A stretch of 64,000 nucleotides of DNA from Pseudooceanicola endophyticus (GTDB lineage Bacteria > Pseudomonadota > Alphaproteobacteria > Rhodobacterales > Rhodobacteraceae): NCBI RefSeq assembly GCF_018760365.1, contig NZ_JAHIAB010000013.1:1-64000 (forward strand), in the 5' to 3' direction. The translations under genes and the position numbers were made by a program. The notes under the pieces were generated by a model that was not told the origin of the DNA, searched no databases, and worked only from the letters and a program-made list of their open reading frames with translations. How positions within the stretch are numbered: position 1 is the stretch's first letter; each line of letters starts with the position of its first letter. Of this stretch, positions 42,930 to 51,654 are shown piece by piece.

Positions 42930-43943
42930 ATGGAAACCTCTCTTCACCGCGACGCCGGCTTCTGGGTCATGATCGCCATCGGCCTGGCGCTGCTGGTCGC
43001 CGGCCCGCTGGTCTGGGACCTGTTCCAGATCATGCAGATCACCCAGTATGTCGTGCTGTCGGTCTACGTGCTCTCGCTCTCCTACATCTGGGGCTTCGGC
43101 GGCATCCTCAGCTTTGGCCAGGCGGCCTTCTTCGGGCTTGGCGCCTATACCTTCTCGGTCGCCTCGATCAACATGGGGGAAACCACCTTTCCCTTCCTGC
43201 TGGCCTTCGGCCTGCCGGCGCTGTTCGGCGCGGCGCTTGGCTATTTCATGTTCTACGGCAAGCTTTCGGACGTCTACATGGGCGTGGTGACCATGGTCGT
43301 GACGCTGATCTTCTGGAAGCTGATCAACCACACAGCCGGGCCCGAATACGCCATCGGAGACGCCCGGCTGGGCGGCTTCAACGGCATCCCCTCGGTGCCG
43401 GTGCTGAACGTGCCGGGCAAGCCCGAGGCCTGGCTGGACCCGGGCCAGATGTTCCAGGTCTTCATGGCCATCCTGGTGATCCTCTACATCGTGCTGCGCA
43501 CGCTCATCGCCTCGGATTTCGGGCGCGTCTCCCTCGGCATCCGCGAGAACGAGACCCGCGCGGCGCTGCTGGGCTATGACGTGCGCCGCCACAAGGTGAT
43601 CGTCTTCGCCATCGGGGCGGGCATCGCGGGCATGGCGGGGGGCATGTGGGCCACCTACCAGACCTTCGTCGATCCCAATGTCTTCTCGCTCGAGATGTCG
43701 GCCAAGGCGCTGATCTGGACCATGGCGGGGGGCGTCGGCACGCTGGCCGGTCCGATCATCGCGGTGGTGGTGCTGCAGTACCTGTCGCTGAAGCTGGGGG
43801 AAATGCATGTGCTGAACAACAACTTCATCCTGGGCGGGATCATGATGGTCCTGGTGCTTCTGGTGCCCAAGGGCGGCCTGCCGACGCTGCGCGACGCGCT
43901 GGTCGCGCTGAAGGCCCGCACCCCCGCCGCACTGCAAAGGTGA
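42930..43943 (+). CDS. Branched-chain/urea-type ABC transporter permease (LivM family)
   Basis: A 337-residue LivM/UrtC-type permease. It has GFGGILSFGQAAFFGLGAYT near residue 50 and FGRVSLGIRENETRAALLGYDV near 195, both typical. The ATG (METSLHRDAGFW) is 19 bases after the LivH stop. Confidence 0.92.
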   Translation: METSLHRDAGFWVMIAIGLALLVAGPLVWDLFQIMQITQYVVLSVYVLSLSYIWGFGGILSFGQAAFFGLGAYTFSVASINMGETTFPFLLAFGLPALFGAALGYFMFYGKLSDVYMGVVTMVVTLIFWKLINHTAGPEYAIGDARLGGFNGIPSVPVLNVPGKPEAWLDPGQMFQVFMAILVILYIVLRTLIASDFGRVSLGIRENETRAALLGYDVRRHKVIVFAIGAGIAGMAGGMWATYQTFVDPNVFSLEMSAKALIWTMAGGVGTLAGPIIAVVVLQYLSLKLGEMHVLNNNFILGGIMMVLVLLVPKGGLPTLRDALVALKARTPAALQR

Positions 43944-43949
43944 CCTCCG

Positions 43950-44684
43950 ATGTCTGAACCGACCCCGATCCTGACCACCGAAAAGCTGGTGATGCAGTTC
44001 GGTGGCGTCACCGCCGTCGATCACGTCGATTTCTCGCTGAACCCCGGTGAGCTGCGCTGCCTGCTGGGGCCGAACGGCGCGGGCAAGTCCACCTTCTTCA
44101 AGTGCCTGACCGGCCAGCTGAAACCGACCTCCGGGACGATCCGCCTGAACGGGCAGGACATCACCGGATGGGAAACCCACGCCATCGTCAACCTCGGCGT
44201 CGGCATCAAGACCCAGGTGCCGAACCTTTTCGACGGGCTGTCCGCCTATGAAAACATCCGCATGGCGGCGCGGCGGCGGCACCTGAAACCCATGGCGAAG
44301 GAGCGCGCCGAGGAGATGCTGGAGAAATGCGGCATCACCCATCTGGCCCGGCGCGAGGTCGGCCTGCTGGCCCATGGCCAGCGCCAGCTGGTCGAGCTGG
44401 CCACCGTGCTGGCCCCCGCCCCCGCGCTGGTGCTGCTGGACGAACCCGCCGCCGGCATGACCGGGGCCGAGCGCGACCGGCTGGCCGATCTGGTGCTGGA
44501 AACCGCGCGCCGCGCGGCGGTTGTGGTGGTCGAGCACGACATGGCCTTCATCCGCCGCATCGCGAAATTCACCACCGTCTTCAACCGCGGCGCCATCTTC
44601 CGCGAAGCGATGATCGGCGACATCATGACGGACCGCGCGGTCCAGGAAATCTATCTGGGGAAACAGGCCGATGTCGCTGCTTGA
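43950..44684 (+). CDS. Branched-chain/urea-type ABC transporter ATPase (LivG family)
   Basis: A 244-residue ATPase. Walker A is LLGPNGAGKST, Walker B is LVLLDEPAAGM and the H-loop is VVEHDMAFIRRIA. The signature is a variant, LLAHGQRQLVELA, as often seen in UrtD-type subunits. It overlaps the next ATPase gene by 14 bases. Confidence 0.92.
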   Translation: MSEPTPILTTEKLVMQFGGVTAVDHVDFSLNPGELRCLLGPNGAGKSTFFKCLTGQLKPTSGTIRLNGQDITGWETHAIVNLGVGIKTQVPNLFDGLSAYENIRMAARRRHLKPMAKERAEEMLEKCGITHLARREVGLLAHGQRQLVELATVLAPAPALVLLDEPAAGMTGAERDRLADLVLETARRAAVVVVEHDMAFIRRIAKFTTVFNRGAIFREAMIGDIMTDRAVQEIYLGKQADVAA

Positions 44685-45378
44685 AATCCGCTCTCTCAAG
44701 GCCGCCTACGGATCGGTCCCGGCGCTGCACCAGGTCGACATGACCGTCGCCCCCGGAGAGGTGGTGGGCGTGCTGGGCCACAATGGCATGGGCAAGACCA
44801 CCCTGCTGCGTGCCATCATGGGCTTCGTGAAGGTCACCGGCGGCGACATCCTGTTCGACGGGACCAGCCTGAAGGGCCAGGCGGTCAATGCCCGCGCCCG
44901 GGCCGGGCTGGGGCTGGTGCCGCAGGGCCGGATGATCTTTCCCACGCTCAGCGTGCGCGAGAACCTCGAAAGCGGCATCGCCGGGCAGCGCGACCGTGAT
45001 CAGGTGATCGAGGAGATCCTGACGCTTTTCCCGCGCCTGACCCGCCTGTTGGAGCGCAACGGCGGCGCGCTTTCGGGAGGCGAGCAGCAGCTTCTGGCGT
45101 TGGCGCGCTGCCTGTGCCGCAAGCCGCGCCTGATGCTGCTGGACGAGCCGACCGAGGGGATCCAGCCCTCGATCATCGACGAGATCGCCGAGACCCTGCA
45201 ACAGCTCAGCCGGAGCACCGACATCACCATCGTCCTGGTTGAGCAGAACCTGGAATTCATTACCGGTCTTTCGGACCGGGTCTACGCGATCTCGAACGGG
45301 GTGCTGGACCGGCAGATCCCGAAGGATCAGCTGACCGACAGCGGCGCGGTCAGCGCCTTCATGGGCTTCGCGGCCTGA
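44671..45378 (+). CDS. Branched-chain/urea-type ABC transporter ATPase (LivF family)
   Basis: A 235-residue ATPase with Walker A VLGHNGMGKTT, signature LSGGEQQ, Walker B LMLLDEPTEGIQPS and H-loop VLVEQN (glutamine in place of the usual histidine-aspartate pair, normal for LivF). It is the last gene of the importer operon and is followed by a strong terminator. Confidence 0.92.
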   Translation: MSLLEIRSLKAAYGSVPALHQVDMTVAPGEVVGVLGHNGMGKTTLLRAIMGFVKVTGGDILFDGTSLKGQAVNARARAGLGLVPQGRMIFPTLSVRENLESGIAGQRDRDQVIEEILTLFPRLTRLLERNGGALSGGEQQLLALARCLCRKPRLMLLDEPTEGIQPSIIDEIAETLQQLSRSTDITIVLVEQNLEFITGLSDRVYAISNGVLDRQIPKDQLTDSGAVSAFMGFAA

Positions 45379-45396
45379 GCGGATCCCCCGCGCGAA

Positions 45397-45433
45397 AAGA
45401 CCCCCCGGCGCCCGCAGGCTCCGGGGGGCTTTG
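45397..45433 (+). terminator. Rho-independent terminator of the Liv-type importer operon
   Basis: CCCCCCGG (45401-45408) pairs with CCGGGGGG (45421-45428) around a 12-base loop, with AAAAGA before it and CTTT after it. It lies 22 bases after the last stop codon. The A-rich 5' side means it could also work on the opposite strand. Confidence 0.8.
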
Positions 45434-45514
45434 GCATGTCCGCGGGATGCGGCCGCGACATGGAGTTTGGGCAACGAGGTGTCCGGGGCCGCAGGGGCCC
45501 CGGACGGGGTCAGG

Positions 45515-46225
45515 TCATTCGGCGGCGCTGCGACGGGCGGTACCGGCCTCGATCAGCGCCAGCACCTCCTCGGTGGTGCGGATGTCGGCCGAGATCGGAT
45601 AAAGGCTGTCGAGCGTGCCGTTGTGTTCGGCATCGTTCAGCGCGGCATTGCCGTCGGCCACGAAGATCACCCGGTAGCTCAGCTGGTGGGCATCGCGCGC
45701 CGTGGTTTCCGAGCAGCAGTTGGTCACGGTGCCGGTGATCAGCACGGTATCGACGCCCAGCGATTGCAGCACCGCGTCCAGATCGCAGGTCCCGGCGATG
45801 AAGCCGCTGAAGCGCGTCTTGTCGAGCACCGGATCGCCCTGCGCCACGTCGAGGCCCGGCCAGAGGTCATGGGCGTGATCGCCCCGGGTAAAGCCCTTCG
45901 CCAGCCCTTCCGAGAATGGCTTGCCCAGCATGTCGCCGTACCAGCTGGTCCAGGGGCGGGCCTCTGCGGCGTCAAAGGTATAGCGCAGAAAGACATTGTG
46001 GCCGCCGGCAGCACGCAGGGCGCGCGACAGGGCATTGACGTTGGGCACGATGTCGCGCGCGACGGGCACTTCGGAGACGGCGCCGACCTCCATGAAGCCG
46101 TTCTGCAGGTCGACGACGACATGGGCCGTGCGGGTCGGGTCGATCGCCTCGTAGGCATGGTCGCGACCGTCGCGGTTCTTGCGGCCGCGCTCCAGCGCGG
46201 CGTCGGACATCTTGATCTTATGCAT
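45515..46225 (-). CDS. Isochorismatase-family cysteine hydrolase
   Basis: A 236-residue hydrolase. The catalytic triad is visible as Asp39 in VVVDLQNGFM, Lys in VLDKTRFSGF and Cys in GTVTNCCSETTARDA. The family includes ureidoacrylate, biuret, nicotinamide and N-carbamoyl amidohydrolases. Near an amide-type importer it is likely an amide or carbamoyl hydrolase releasing ammonia. It is on the opposite strand, so it is not part of the importer operon. Confidence 0.88.
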   Translation of the reverse strand: MHKIKMSDAALERGRKNRDGRDHAYEAIDPTRTAHVVVDLQNGFMEVGAVSEVPVARDIVPNVNALSRALRAAGGHNVFLRYTFDAAEARPWTSWYGDMLGKPFSEGLAKGFTRGDHAHDLWPGLDVAQGDPVLDKTRFSGFIAGTCDLDAVLQSLGVDTVLITGTVTNCCSETTARDAHQLSYRVIFVADGNAALNDAEHNGTLDSLYPISADIRTTEEVLALIEAGTARRSAAE

Positions 46226-46876
46226 GATTTCCTCGTTGCTGTTCGGACGGCGGCCCCTCCGGATCGCATCGGGGGCCAGCCGATGTCCGATCATAGCAAA
46301 TCGATTAGTCATTGGAACCGGTGACGTTGATCCACCGCGCTCCCGGCGCGGAATTGCCCGGCGAACCGGCACCTTTGCCCGCCGAGGTGGTCCCCGGGAT
46401 CCGGACAGCCGGCCAGGCTTCTGGAGACCAGCGATTTCCAGATGAAAGCCTCCGGTCGATGAACACGGCCTACAGGCCGAGGAGGATCACAGCGCAGGCA
46501 AGGGAAACGCCGCTCTGAGGCCGCCGCCAGATGGCAAGGCCGCGCGCCATGCCCTACTTGCCGGAGGCGGCGGTGCAGGTCGTGATGGAGGGCCGGTGAA
46601 ATTGGGCGCCCCTGACCCGATCAGCCGGCCCTGGCGGTCCCGGAGGCAGGTACGCGGCCTCCTCCGGGCCTTCGAAACCGGGTCTGGGCAGGAATCGGTA
46701 TCGGCAAGGCGATGCGCTGCCACGACACCGGGCACCCGCTTGCGGCGCCCGGAGGCGGACCTCCGGGCGGGGCCCGTCGGGTCCCTGACCTTCAGGCACC
46801 GGCAGGCGCGACAGCCCGGCCGGGCAGCGCCGCCAGCCTGTCCGGGACAGGGCAACGGCCTTGGCAGGTGCACGGT
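46226..46876. other. Intergenic stretch without a recognisable gene
   Basis: About 650 bases between the isochorismatase-like gene and the flavin reductase gene. Open frames exist on both strands but their translations are Arg/Pro/Gly-rich without family motifs. The segment 46285-46320 is relatively AT-rich and, on the minus strand, contains TATGAT with TTCCAA 16 bases before it, a candidate promoter for the isochorismatase-like gene. Confidence 0.4.
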
Positions 46877-47521
46877 TCAGCCAACCTTGCTCCCGGCCAT
46901 GAACTGCTCCACCGTCGGGGTGACCCGCTCGAACTGGTCCAGCTGGCGGGCGTAAAGATGGCCCCCGAGGCGGCCAACCGCGTCGATACCGATCTGGTCG
47001 ACATGGAGCGTTTCGGGGTCCACCAGCGTTTCCCGCACGAACATCCGCTTCACCTGGCCCAGCACGATGGTGCGCGCGGGACTGACCGGGACGGTCTGCA
47101 TCAGGTGGCATTCGAAGGCCGCCGGCGCCGCGAGGATGCGCGGACAGCGGACAGTTTCCCCCGGCGCCGTTTCCAGCCCCGCGACCGACAGCTCATCCAC
47201 GTCGGGCGGAAACTTGATCGAGCAGATCTCCATCCCGTCGACAAGCGCCTGATCCGAGATATGCACCGTGAACTCGCCCGTCGCCAGGATGTTGGCGGCG
47301 GTGTCCTTGGGGGTGCCATCGGGCTTGTGCTCGATCCCCACGGCCATGATCGCGGGATCATGGGTGAGGATGTTGAAGAAGCTGAAGGACCCGGCGTTCG
47401 GCGTGCCGTCCTGCGCGACCGTGGTGATCAGCGCGATGGGACGCGGGATCACGGTGCCGATCAGCAGCTTGTAGCGCTCTTTCGGGGTCAGCTCGGCGAA
47501 GTCGAAGGAACGGCTTTTCAT
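46877..47521 (-). CDS. Flavin reductase family protein
   Basis: A 214-residue FMN-binding split-barrel protein. It opens with PKERYKLLIGTVIPRPIALITT and has PNAGSFSFFNILTHDPAIMAVG, the family's flavin-contact region, and TVHISDQALVDGM. These proteins reduce flavin or bind FMN for monooxygenases. It overlaps the M24 hydrolase stop by four bases and closes the operon. Confidence 0.88.
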   Translation of the reverse strand: MKSRSFDFAELTPKERYKLLIGTVIPRPIALITTVAQDGTPNAGSFSFFNILTHDPAIMAVGIEHKPDGTPKDTAANILATGEFTVHISDQALVDGMEICSIKFPPDVDELSVAGLETAPGETVRCPRILAAPAAFECHLMQTVPVSPARTIVLGQVKRMFVRETLVDPETLHVDQIGIDAVGRLGGHLYARQLDQFERVTPTVEQFMAGSKVG

Positions 47522-48927
47522 GCGGGCACCCGATAGGTTTCAAGAGGGGTATGGCGCGACAGGTTCTCGAACCCGTCGGCGGTCACCACATACATGTCGC
47601 CGATGTTGCAGCCTGCGGACTGCGGCTCCAGCCACTGGGTATGCAGCACGAAGACCATGCCCTCTTCCAGCTTGTCGTAGTTGTGGGACGAGATGTTGAA
47701 GGCGTTCTGCCCGCCCGCCATGCCGACCGAATGGCCAAGGTTGGGGTTATGCGGCCCGAAGGTGGCCGGGTAGACATGCATCAGCTTGCGGCCCTGCGCC
47801 TCGTAATCGGCATCCGGCACATACTGGCGCGGGATCTCGCGCGGGGCGCCACCCTCGGCGGTGGACCAGTTGTAGGGCATGGTGCGGGCCTCGGCGTCGC
47901 TCAGCATCCCGGCCTCGATGTAGCTCTCGAAGGCGGCGTTGTTCAGGTCGCGCACCAGCGTGCCGGGCTTGATCAGCTTTTCGGCAGCCTTCACGCCACG
48001 GGTGCAGGCGTCCAGCACCAGTTCCTGCCGGTCGGTCAGATCGCCGAAGGCGAACATGCGCGCGGTCTGGGCGGTGTAGCCCTGATAGGTGACGTTGGAG
48101 ACATAGAGGTTCGCCAGATCGCCCCTGCGCATGACATGGCCGTAGGGCTTGCCGCAATGGGTGCCCCACTGGTTCGCACCGATCTGGTAGCCATCGCCGG
48201 TTTCACCGCCGCGCGCCATCTGGGCCATGGTGAAGGCGGCGTAGATCTCGTAATCCGTCACGCCGGGGCGTGCGACATGATAGGCCGCCTGCGTCGCGAT
48301 CGAGATCAGCTGCGCCGCGCTGCGGAACTGGGCGATCTCGTTCACCGTGCGGTTGCGCTGCATCCGGTCGAGGATGGCGTGCTGGTCGGAGATCTTCGCT
48401 TTCGGCATTTCCGCAACCAGCCCGGCGCGGAAGGCGGCAGAGCGCTTGTCACCGATGAAGCCGATGCTGTCGGCCTTCAGATCCCGCAGGATGCCGACCA
48501 GCGCCTTCATCGTCAGGGCGCCCGAGTCGCCGGGGATGTCCGCATATTCGCGCCCCACGGCACCGATCTGCAGGATGCGGTCCACGCCCACCGGTTCACC
48601 GCCCGGCGGCAGGATCACGGACTGGGTGAAGAAGGAAAGCAGCACCGGCTCCTTGCCCTCGTCCACCGGCACGATCAGCACGCCTTCGCGCATCCAGTCG
48701 CAGAGGTAGCGCAGGTAGGCATGGGCGGCGTGGAACCAGCCGACGCTGTCGCAATGCACGACCACGGCGTCCAGACCGGCCAGCACCGCCTCGCGCTTCA
48801 GCTTGCGCATCCGCTCGGCATATTCGGAGGGCGGGATCGGCATCGCCGGGGCGAAATCGAAATCCGGTTCGAAATCGCCCAGCAGGCGTTCGATCGAAGG
48901 GACGGCGCGGGTAAGATGCGCATTCAT
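47518..48927 (-). CDS. M24 (pita-bread) family hydrolase, creatinase-like, metal ligands replaced
   Basis: A 469-residue protein with an N-terminal creatinase-type domain (DAVVVHCDSVGWFHAAHAYL) and a C-terminal pita-bread fold. Aminopeptidase P-type members bind metal with D, D, H, E, E. Here the aligned segments read NVTYQGYTAQTARMF (no Asp), GHSVGM (His kept), MVFVLHTQW and NIGDMYVVT (both Glu lost). This is the pattern of creatinase-like metal-free enzymes, so a C-N hydrolase is more likely than a peptidase. It is followed by the flavin reductase and preceded by an ABC importer. Confidence 0.82.
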   Translation of the reverse strand: MNAHLTRAVPSIERLLGDFEPDFDFAPAMPIPPSEYAERMRKLKREAVLAGLDAVVVHCDSVGWFHAAHAYLRYLCDWMREGVLIVPVDEGKEPVLLSFFTQSVILPPGGEPVGVDRILQIGAVGREYADIPGDSGALTMKALVGILRDLKADSIGFIGDKRSAAFRAGLVAEMPKAKISDQHAILDRMQRNRTVNEIAQFRSAAQLISIATQAAYHVARPGVTDYEIYAAFTMAQMARGGETGDGYQIGANQWGTHCGKPYGHVMRRGDLANLYVSNVTYQGYTAQTARMFAFGDLTDRQELVLDACTRGVKAAEKLIKPGTLVRDLNNAAFESYIEAGMLSDAEARTMPYNWSTAEGGAPREIPRQYVPDADYEAQGRKLMHVYPATFGPHNPNLGHSVGMAGGQNAFNISSHNYDKLEEGMVFVLHTQWLEPQSAGCNIGDMYVVTADGFENLSRHTPLETYRVPA

Positions 48928-48954
48928 GTCAGGGATCCTTTCCGAAAGGGCGGG

Positions 48955-49779
48955 TCAGCGGGCATCGCGCCCGCCGAAGCGTTGCAGGGTGATGAGCAGG
49001 AGGGCGGCGGCCAGGATCAGCAGGCCCGAGACGGCGGCGACGCGGCCATCGAGGCTTTCCTCCAGCATGGCGAACAGGCGCATCGGCAGCATGGTCTGGC
49101 CCGGATTGCCCAGGAACAGCGTCACGTCCACATTGTCGAGCGACTGCATGAAGACCAGGAAGGCCCCCGCGAAGACCCCCGGCAGGATGCCCGGCAGGCT
49201 GACCCGGACGAAGGTGCGCAGGCGGGAGGCGCCAAGGGTGGCCGAGGCTTCCTCGAGCGAGACGCTCTGCCGCTGCGCGAGGCCCAGCACCGTGCGGAAC
49301 ATCAGCGGCGCGAAGACCATGCTGTGGCCGATCAGGATGGTCCAGAACGAGGTGCCGAGGCCCAGCAGGCTGAGCGCCAGCAGCGCCGAGAGCGAATAGA
49401 CCAGCGCCGGCAGCACCAGCGGCGCCAGCAGCACCGGCTCTACGGTCGAGGTCAGGCGGCGGGGCCCCCGGGCCAGGGCCAGCGCCGCGGGGGCGGTGAT
49501 CAGCGTCACCACCACCACCGTTGCCAACGCCACCTTCAGCGAATTCAGCGCCGCCAGGTGCAGCGGGGCCGATTTCACCGGATCCAGCAGCGCCGCATAC
49601 CAGCGCAGCGACAGGCCCTTGGGCGGAAAGGCCAGCGTCGCGCCGCTGTTGAACGACATCAGCAGGGCGACGCAGATCGGCAGGACCAGGTAGGCCAGCA
49701 TCAGCAGGCCGCCGCCCCAGACGAAGATCCGGTAGCTCCAGGCGCCGAAGCCCGGTTCAAGGGTACGTTTCTCAGCCAT
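48955..49779 (-). CDS. ABC transporter permease, PotC-like
   Basis: A 274-residue permease with six helices and an EAA loop near residue 180 (EEASATLGASRLRTFVRVSLPG). It overlaps the other permease by 8 bases. Its ATPase gene is broken (51655-52720), so the importer depends on another ATPase or is inactive. Confidence 0.9.
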   Translation of the reverse strand: MAEKRTLEPGFGAWSYRIFVWGGGLLMLAYLVLPICVALLMSFNSGATLAFPPKGLSLRWYAALLDPVKSAPLHLAALNSLKVALATVVVVTLITAPAALALARGPRRLTSTVEPVLLAPLVLPALVYSLSALLALSLLGLGTSFWTILIGHSMVFAPLMFRTVLGLAQRQSVSLEEASATLGASRLRTFVRVSLPGILPGVFAGAFLVFMQSLDNVDVTLFLGNPGQTMLPMRLFAMLEESLDGRVAAVSGLLILAAALLLITLQRFGGRDAR

Positions 49780-50602
49780 GGGCCTGAAGCCGCTCGTTGC
49801 GGGACAGCAGCGCCAGAGCCAGCATCACCAGCCCCGTCGAGGCCAGCAGCAGGATCGAGATCGTCGCGGCCATCGGCCATTGGAACAGCACGCCGACCTG
49901 GCGGTAGACATATTGCGGCAGGAAGATCAGCCGCGCGCCGCCGATGACGCTTTGCGTGACGTAGGAGGTGGTGGCACCGGCAAAGACCAGCACCCAGCCC
50001 GCCAGCACCGCCGGCAGGATCTGCGGCAGGATTGTGGTGAACCAGGCGCGCCAGGGGCCGGCGCCAATGGTTTCGGCGGCATCCAGCGTGGCCCGGTCGG
50101 CGCGGTTGATCACCGCGAAGACCGGCAGCAGCAGGAAGGGCATCTCGATCTGGACCAGGGCGATGATCAGCCCCGGTTCCGTGTAGAGCATCGAGATCGG
50201 CCGCTCGACCAGGCCCAGCCCCGCCAGAGACTGGCCGATGGGGCCGTTGCGCCCCAGCAGCACGACCCAGGCGAAGGTGCGCACCACGTTCGAGGTCAGC
50301 ATCGGCAGCAGCGTCCCGATCAGGATCAGCCCCCGCATCCGCCGCCCGGCATGCCAGTAAAGCATGACAAGCGGCAGGCACACGAGGCTGACCAGCGCGG
50401 TCACCCGCAGCCCCAGCCAGAGCGTGTCGAACAGCACCTTGCGCGAGAAGCCGTCGGAGAGGAAGGTCGCGAAATTGCCGAACCCCCAGCTGCCGTCGGG
50501 TCCCCGCAGGCTGATGCCGAACAGCAGCACCAGGGGGCCTGTGAAGAACAGGACCATGGCCAGGATCAGCGGCCAGGCGGGTATCAAGTTCTTGCGGATC
50601 AT
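49772..50602 (-). CDS. ABC transporter permease, PotB-like
   Basis: A 276-residue permease with six helices and an EAA loop near residue 175 (DAAETIGAGPWRAWFTTILPQ). It begins 16 bases after the binding-protein stop. Confidence 0.9.
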   Translation of the reverse strand: MIRKNLIPAWPLILAMVLFFTGPLVLLFGISLRGPDGSWGFGNFATFLSDGFSRKVLFDTLWLGLRVTALVSLVCLPLVMLYWHAGRRMRGLILIGTLLPMLTSNVVRTFAWVVLLGRNGPIGQSLAGLGLVERPISMLYTEPGLIIALVQIEMPFLLLPVFAVINRADRATLDAAETIGAGPWRAWFTTILPQILPAVLAGWVLVFAGATTSYVTQSVIGGARLIFLPQYVYRQVGVLFQWPMAATISILLLASTGLVMLALALLSRNERLQAHG

Positions 50603-50618
50603 CGCGACCTCCCTTGCT

Positions 50619-51653
50619 TCACATTGCGACGATGCGGTCGAACTGCTCGGTCCAGGCGGCGCGATGCTTGTTGATCGCCACCCAGTCGGGATAGGCGGCC
50701 TTGGCCACCTCTTCCGGCGTGATGAAGGCCGAGATCTCGTCCGAATAGGGCACGTCGGTGTTCATCGGGATCATCGCGGTCGGCGCCTTGGCCATCTGCG
50801 TCTGAGCCGCCGCCGAGATCGCCGCGTCCATGTAGGCATAGACGCCATCGGGATTGCTGGCGCCCTTGACCATGTGGATCGTCACCGGCACCGCGGGCAC
50901 GCCGCTGGCGGGCTTGGCGAACTTGCAGTTCAGCCCGAGGTCGTTCAGATGCGCCACGTTCCCGGTCGAGCACATGAAGACCGCGATCTCGCCCTGCTGG
51001 TACAGCGCCATCTGGTTGTCGCCCGAGGTCGCGATGGTCAGCTTGTCGATATTCTTGGCGATCAGCTCCCAGACCGGCTGCATGTTGTCGTAGCTGCCGC
51101 CGTAAAGCTTGTTGATCTCGGTCCAGGCCATGACGGCGGCGTTCTGTTCGAAACCGGTGAAGGCCACCAGCTTGTCGTATTGCGGATCCTCGAACAGCGC
51201 CTTGTAGCCGGTGGGTTCGTCGACCATGTCGGGGTTGTAGGCGATGCCGTTGATCTCGATCGTGACATGGGGGCCCCATGCGCTCTGAGCCGCCGGCATC
51301 AGCTTGTCCCAGTTCTTCAGGCGGGTCGGGTCGATCTTCTCGATCAGGTCGTTCCGGATCAGCACGTCGGTCTGACCGGGCGACACCAGGATCGCGTCGT
51401 AGGGCGGGGCGTTGCGGCTGGCCATCAGCTTGGCGATCTGGTCCTGGGCCAGGGCCGGCGCGATGGTCAGATCAAAGCCCTCCTGCGCCTGCGTCGGCGT
51501 CAGGGTGCTGCGGTAGGCGTCTTCCCAGCTGCCCGGGAAGGTGGCGGCGACGATCTTGCTGCCGGCGGCGCGGGCCGGACGGATCAGCGCGGGGGTGGCA
51601 AGGGCCGAGAGACCCGCAAGGGTGAAGGCCCGGCGGGTCAGGTCGAGGGTCAT
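50619..51653 (-). CDS. ABC transporter substrate-binding protein, PotD-like, Tat-exported
   Basis: A 344-residue binding protein. The signal has a twin arginine (LTRRAFTLAGLSALATPALI) and a cut near RPARAAGS. The mature part (IVAATFPGSWEDAYRSTL) and the N-terminal-half motif DAILVSPGQTDVLI are of the iron/polyamine binding type. It overlaps no gene and lies 1 base after the ATPase remnant's stop. Confidence 0.9.
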   Translation of the reverse strand: MTLDLTRRAFTLAGLSALATPALIRPARAAGSKIVAATFPGSWEDAYRSTLTPTQAQEGFDLTIAPALAQDQIAKLMASRNAPPYDAILVSPGQTDVLIRNDLIEKIDPTRLKNWDKLMPAAQSAWGPHVTIEINGIAYNPDMVDEPTGYKALFEDPQYDKLVAFTGFEQNAAVMAWTEINKLYGGSYDNMQPVWELIAKNIDKLTIATSGDNQMALYQQGEIAVFMCSTGNVAHLNDLGLNCKFAKPASGVPAVPVTIHMVKGASNPDGVYAYMDAAISAAAQTQMAKAPTAMIPMNTDVPYSDEISAFITPEEVAKAAYPDWVAINKHRAAWTEQFDRIVAM

Positions 51654-51654
51654 G

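Noticed and set aside
46226-46876. Possible small genes on either strand in the 650-base gap
   Set aside because: Translations are Arg/Pro-rich and lack motifs or convincing ribosome sites.
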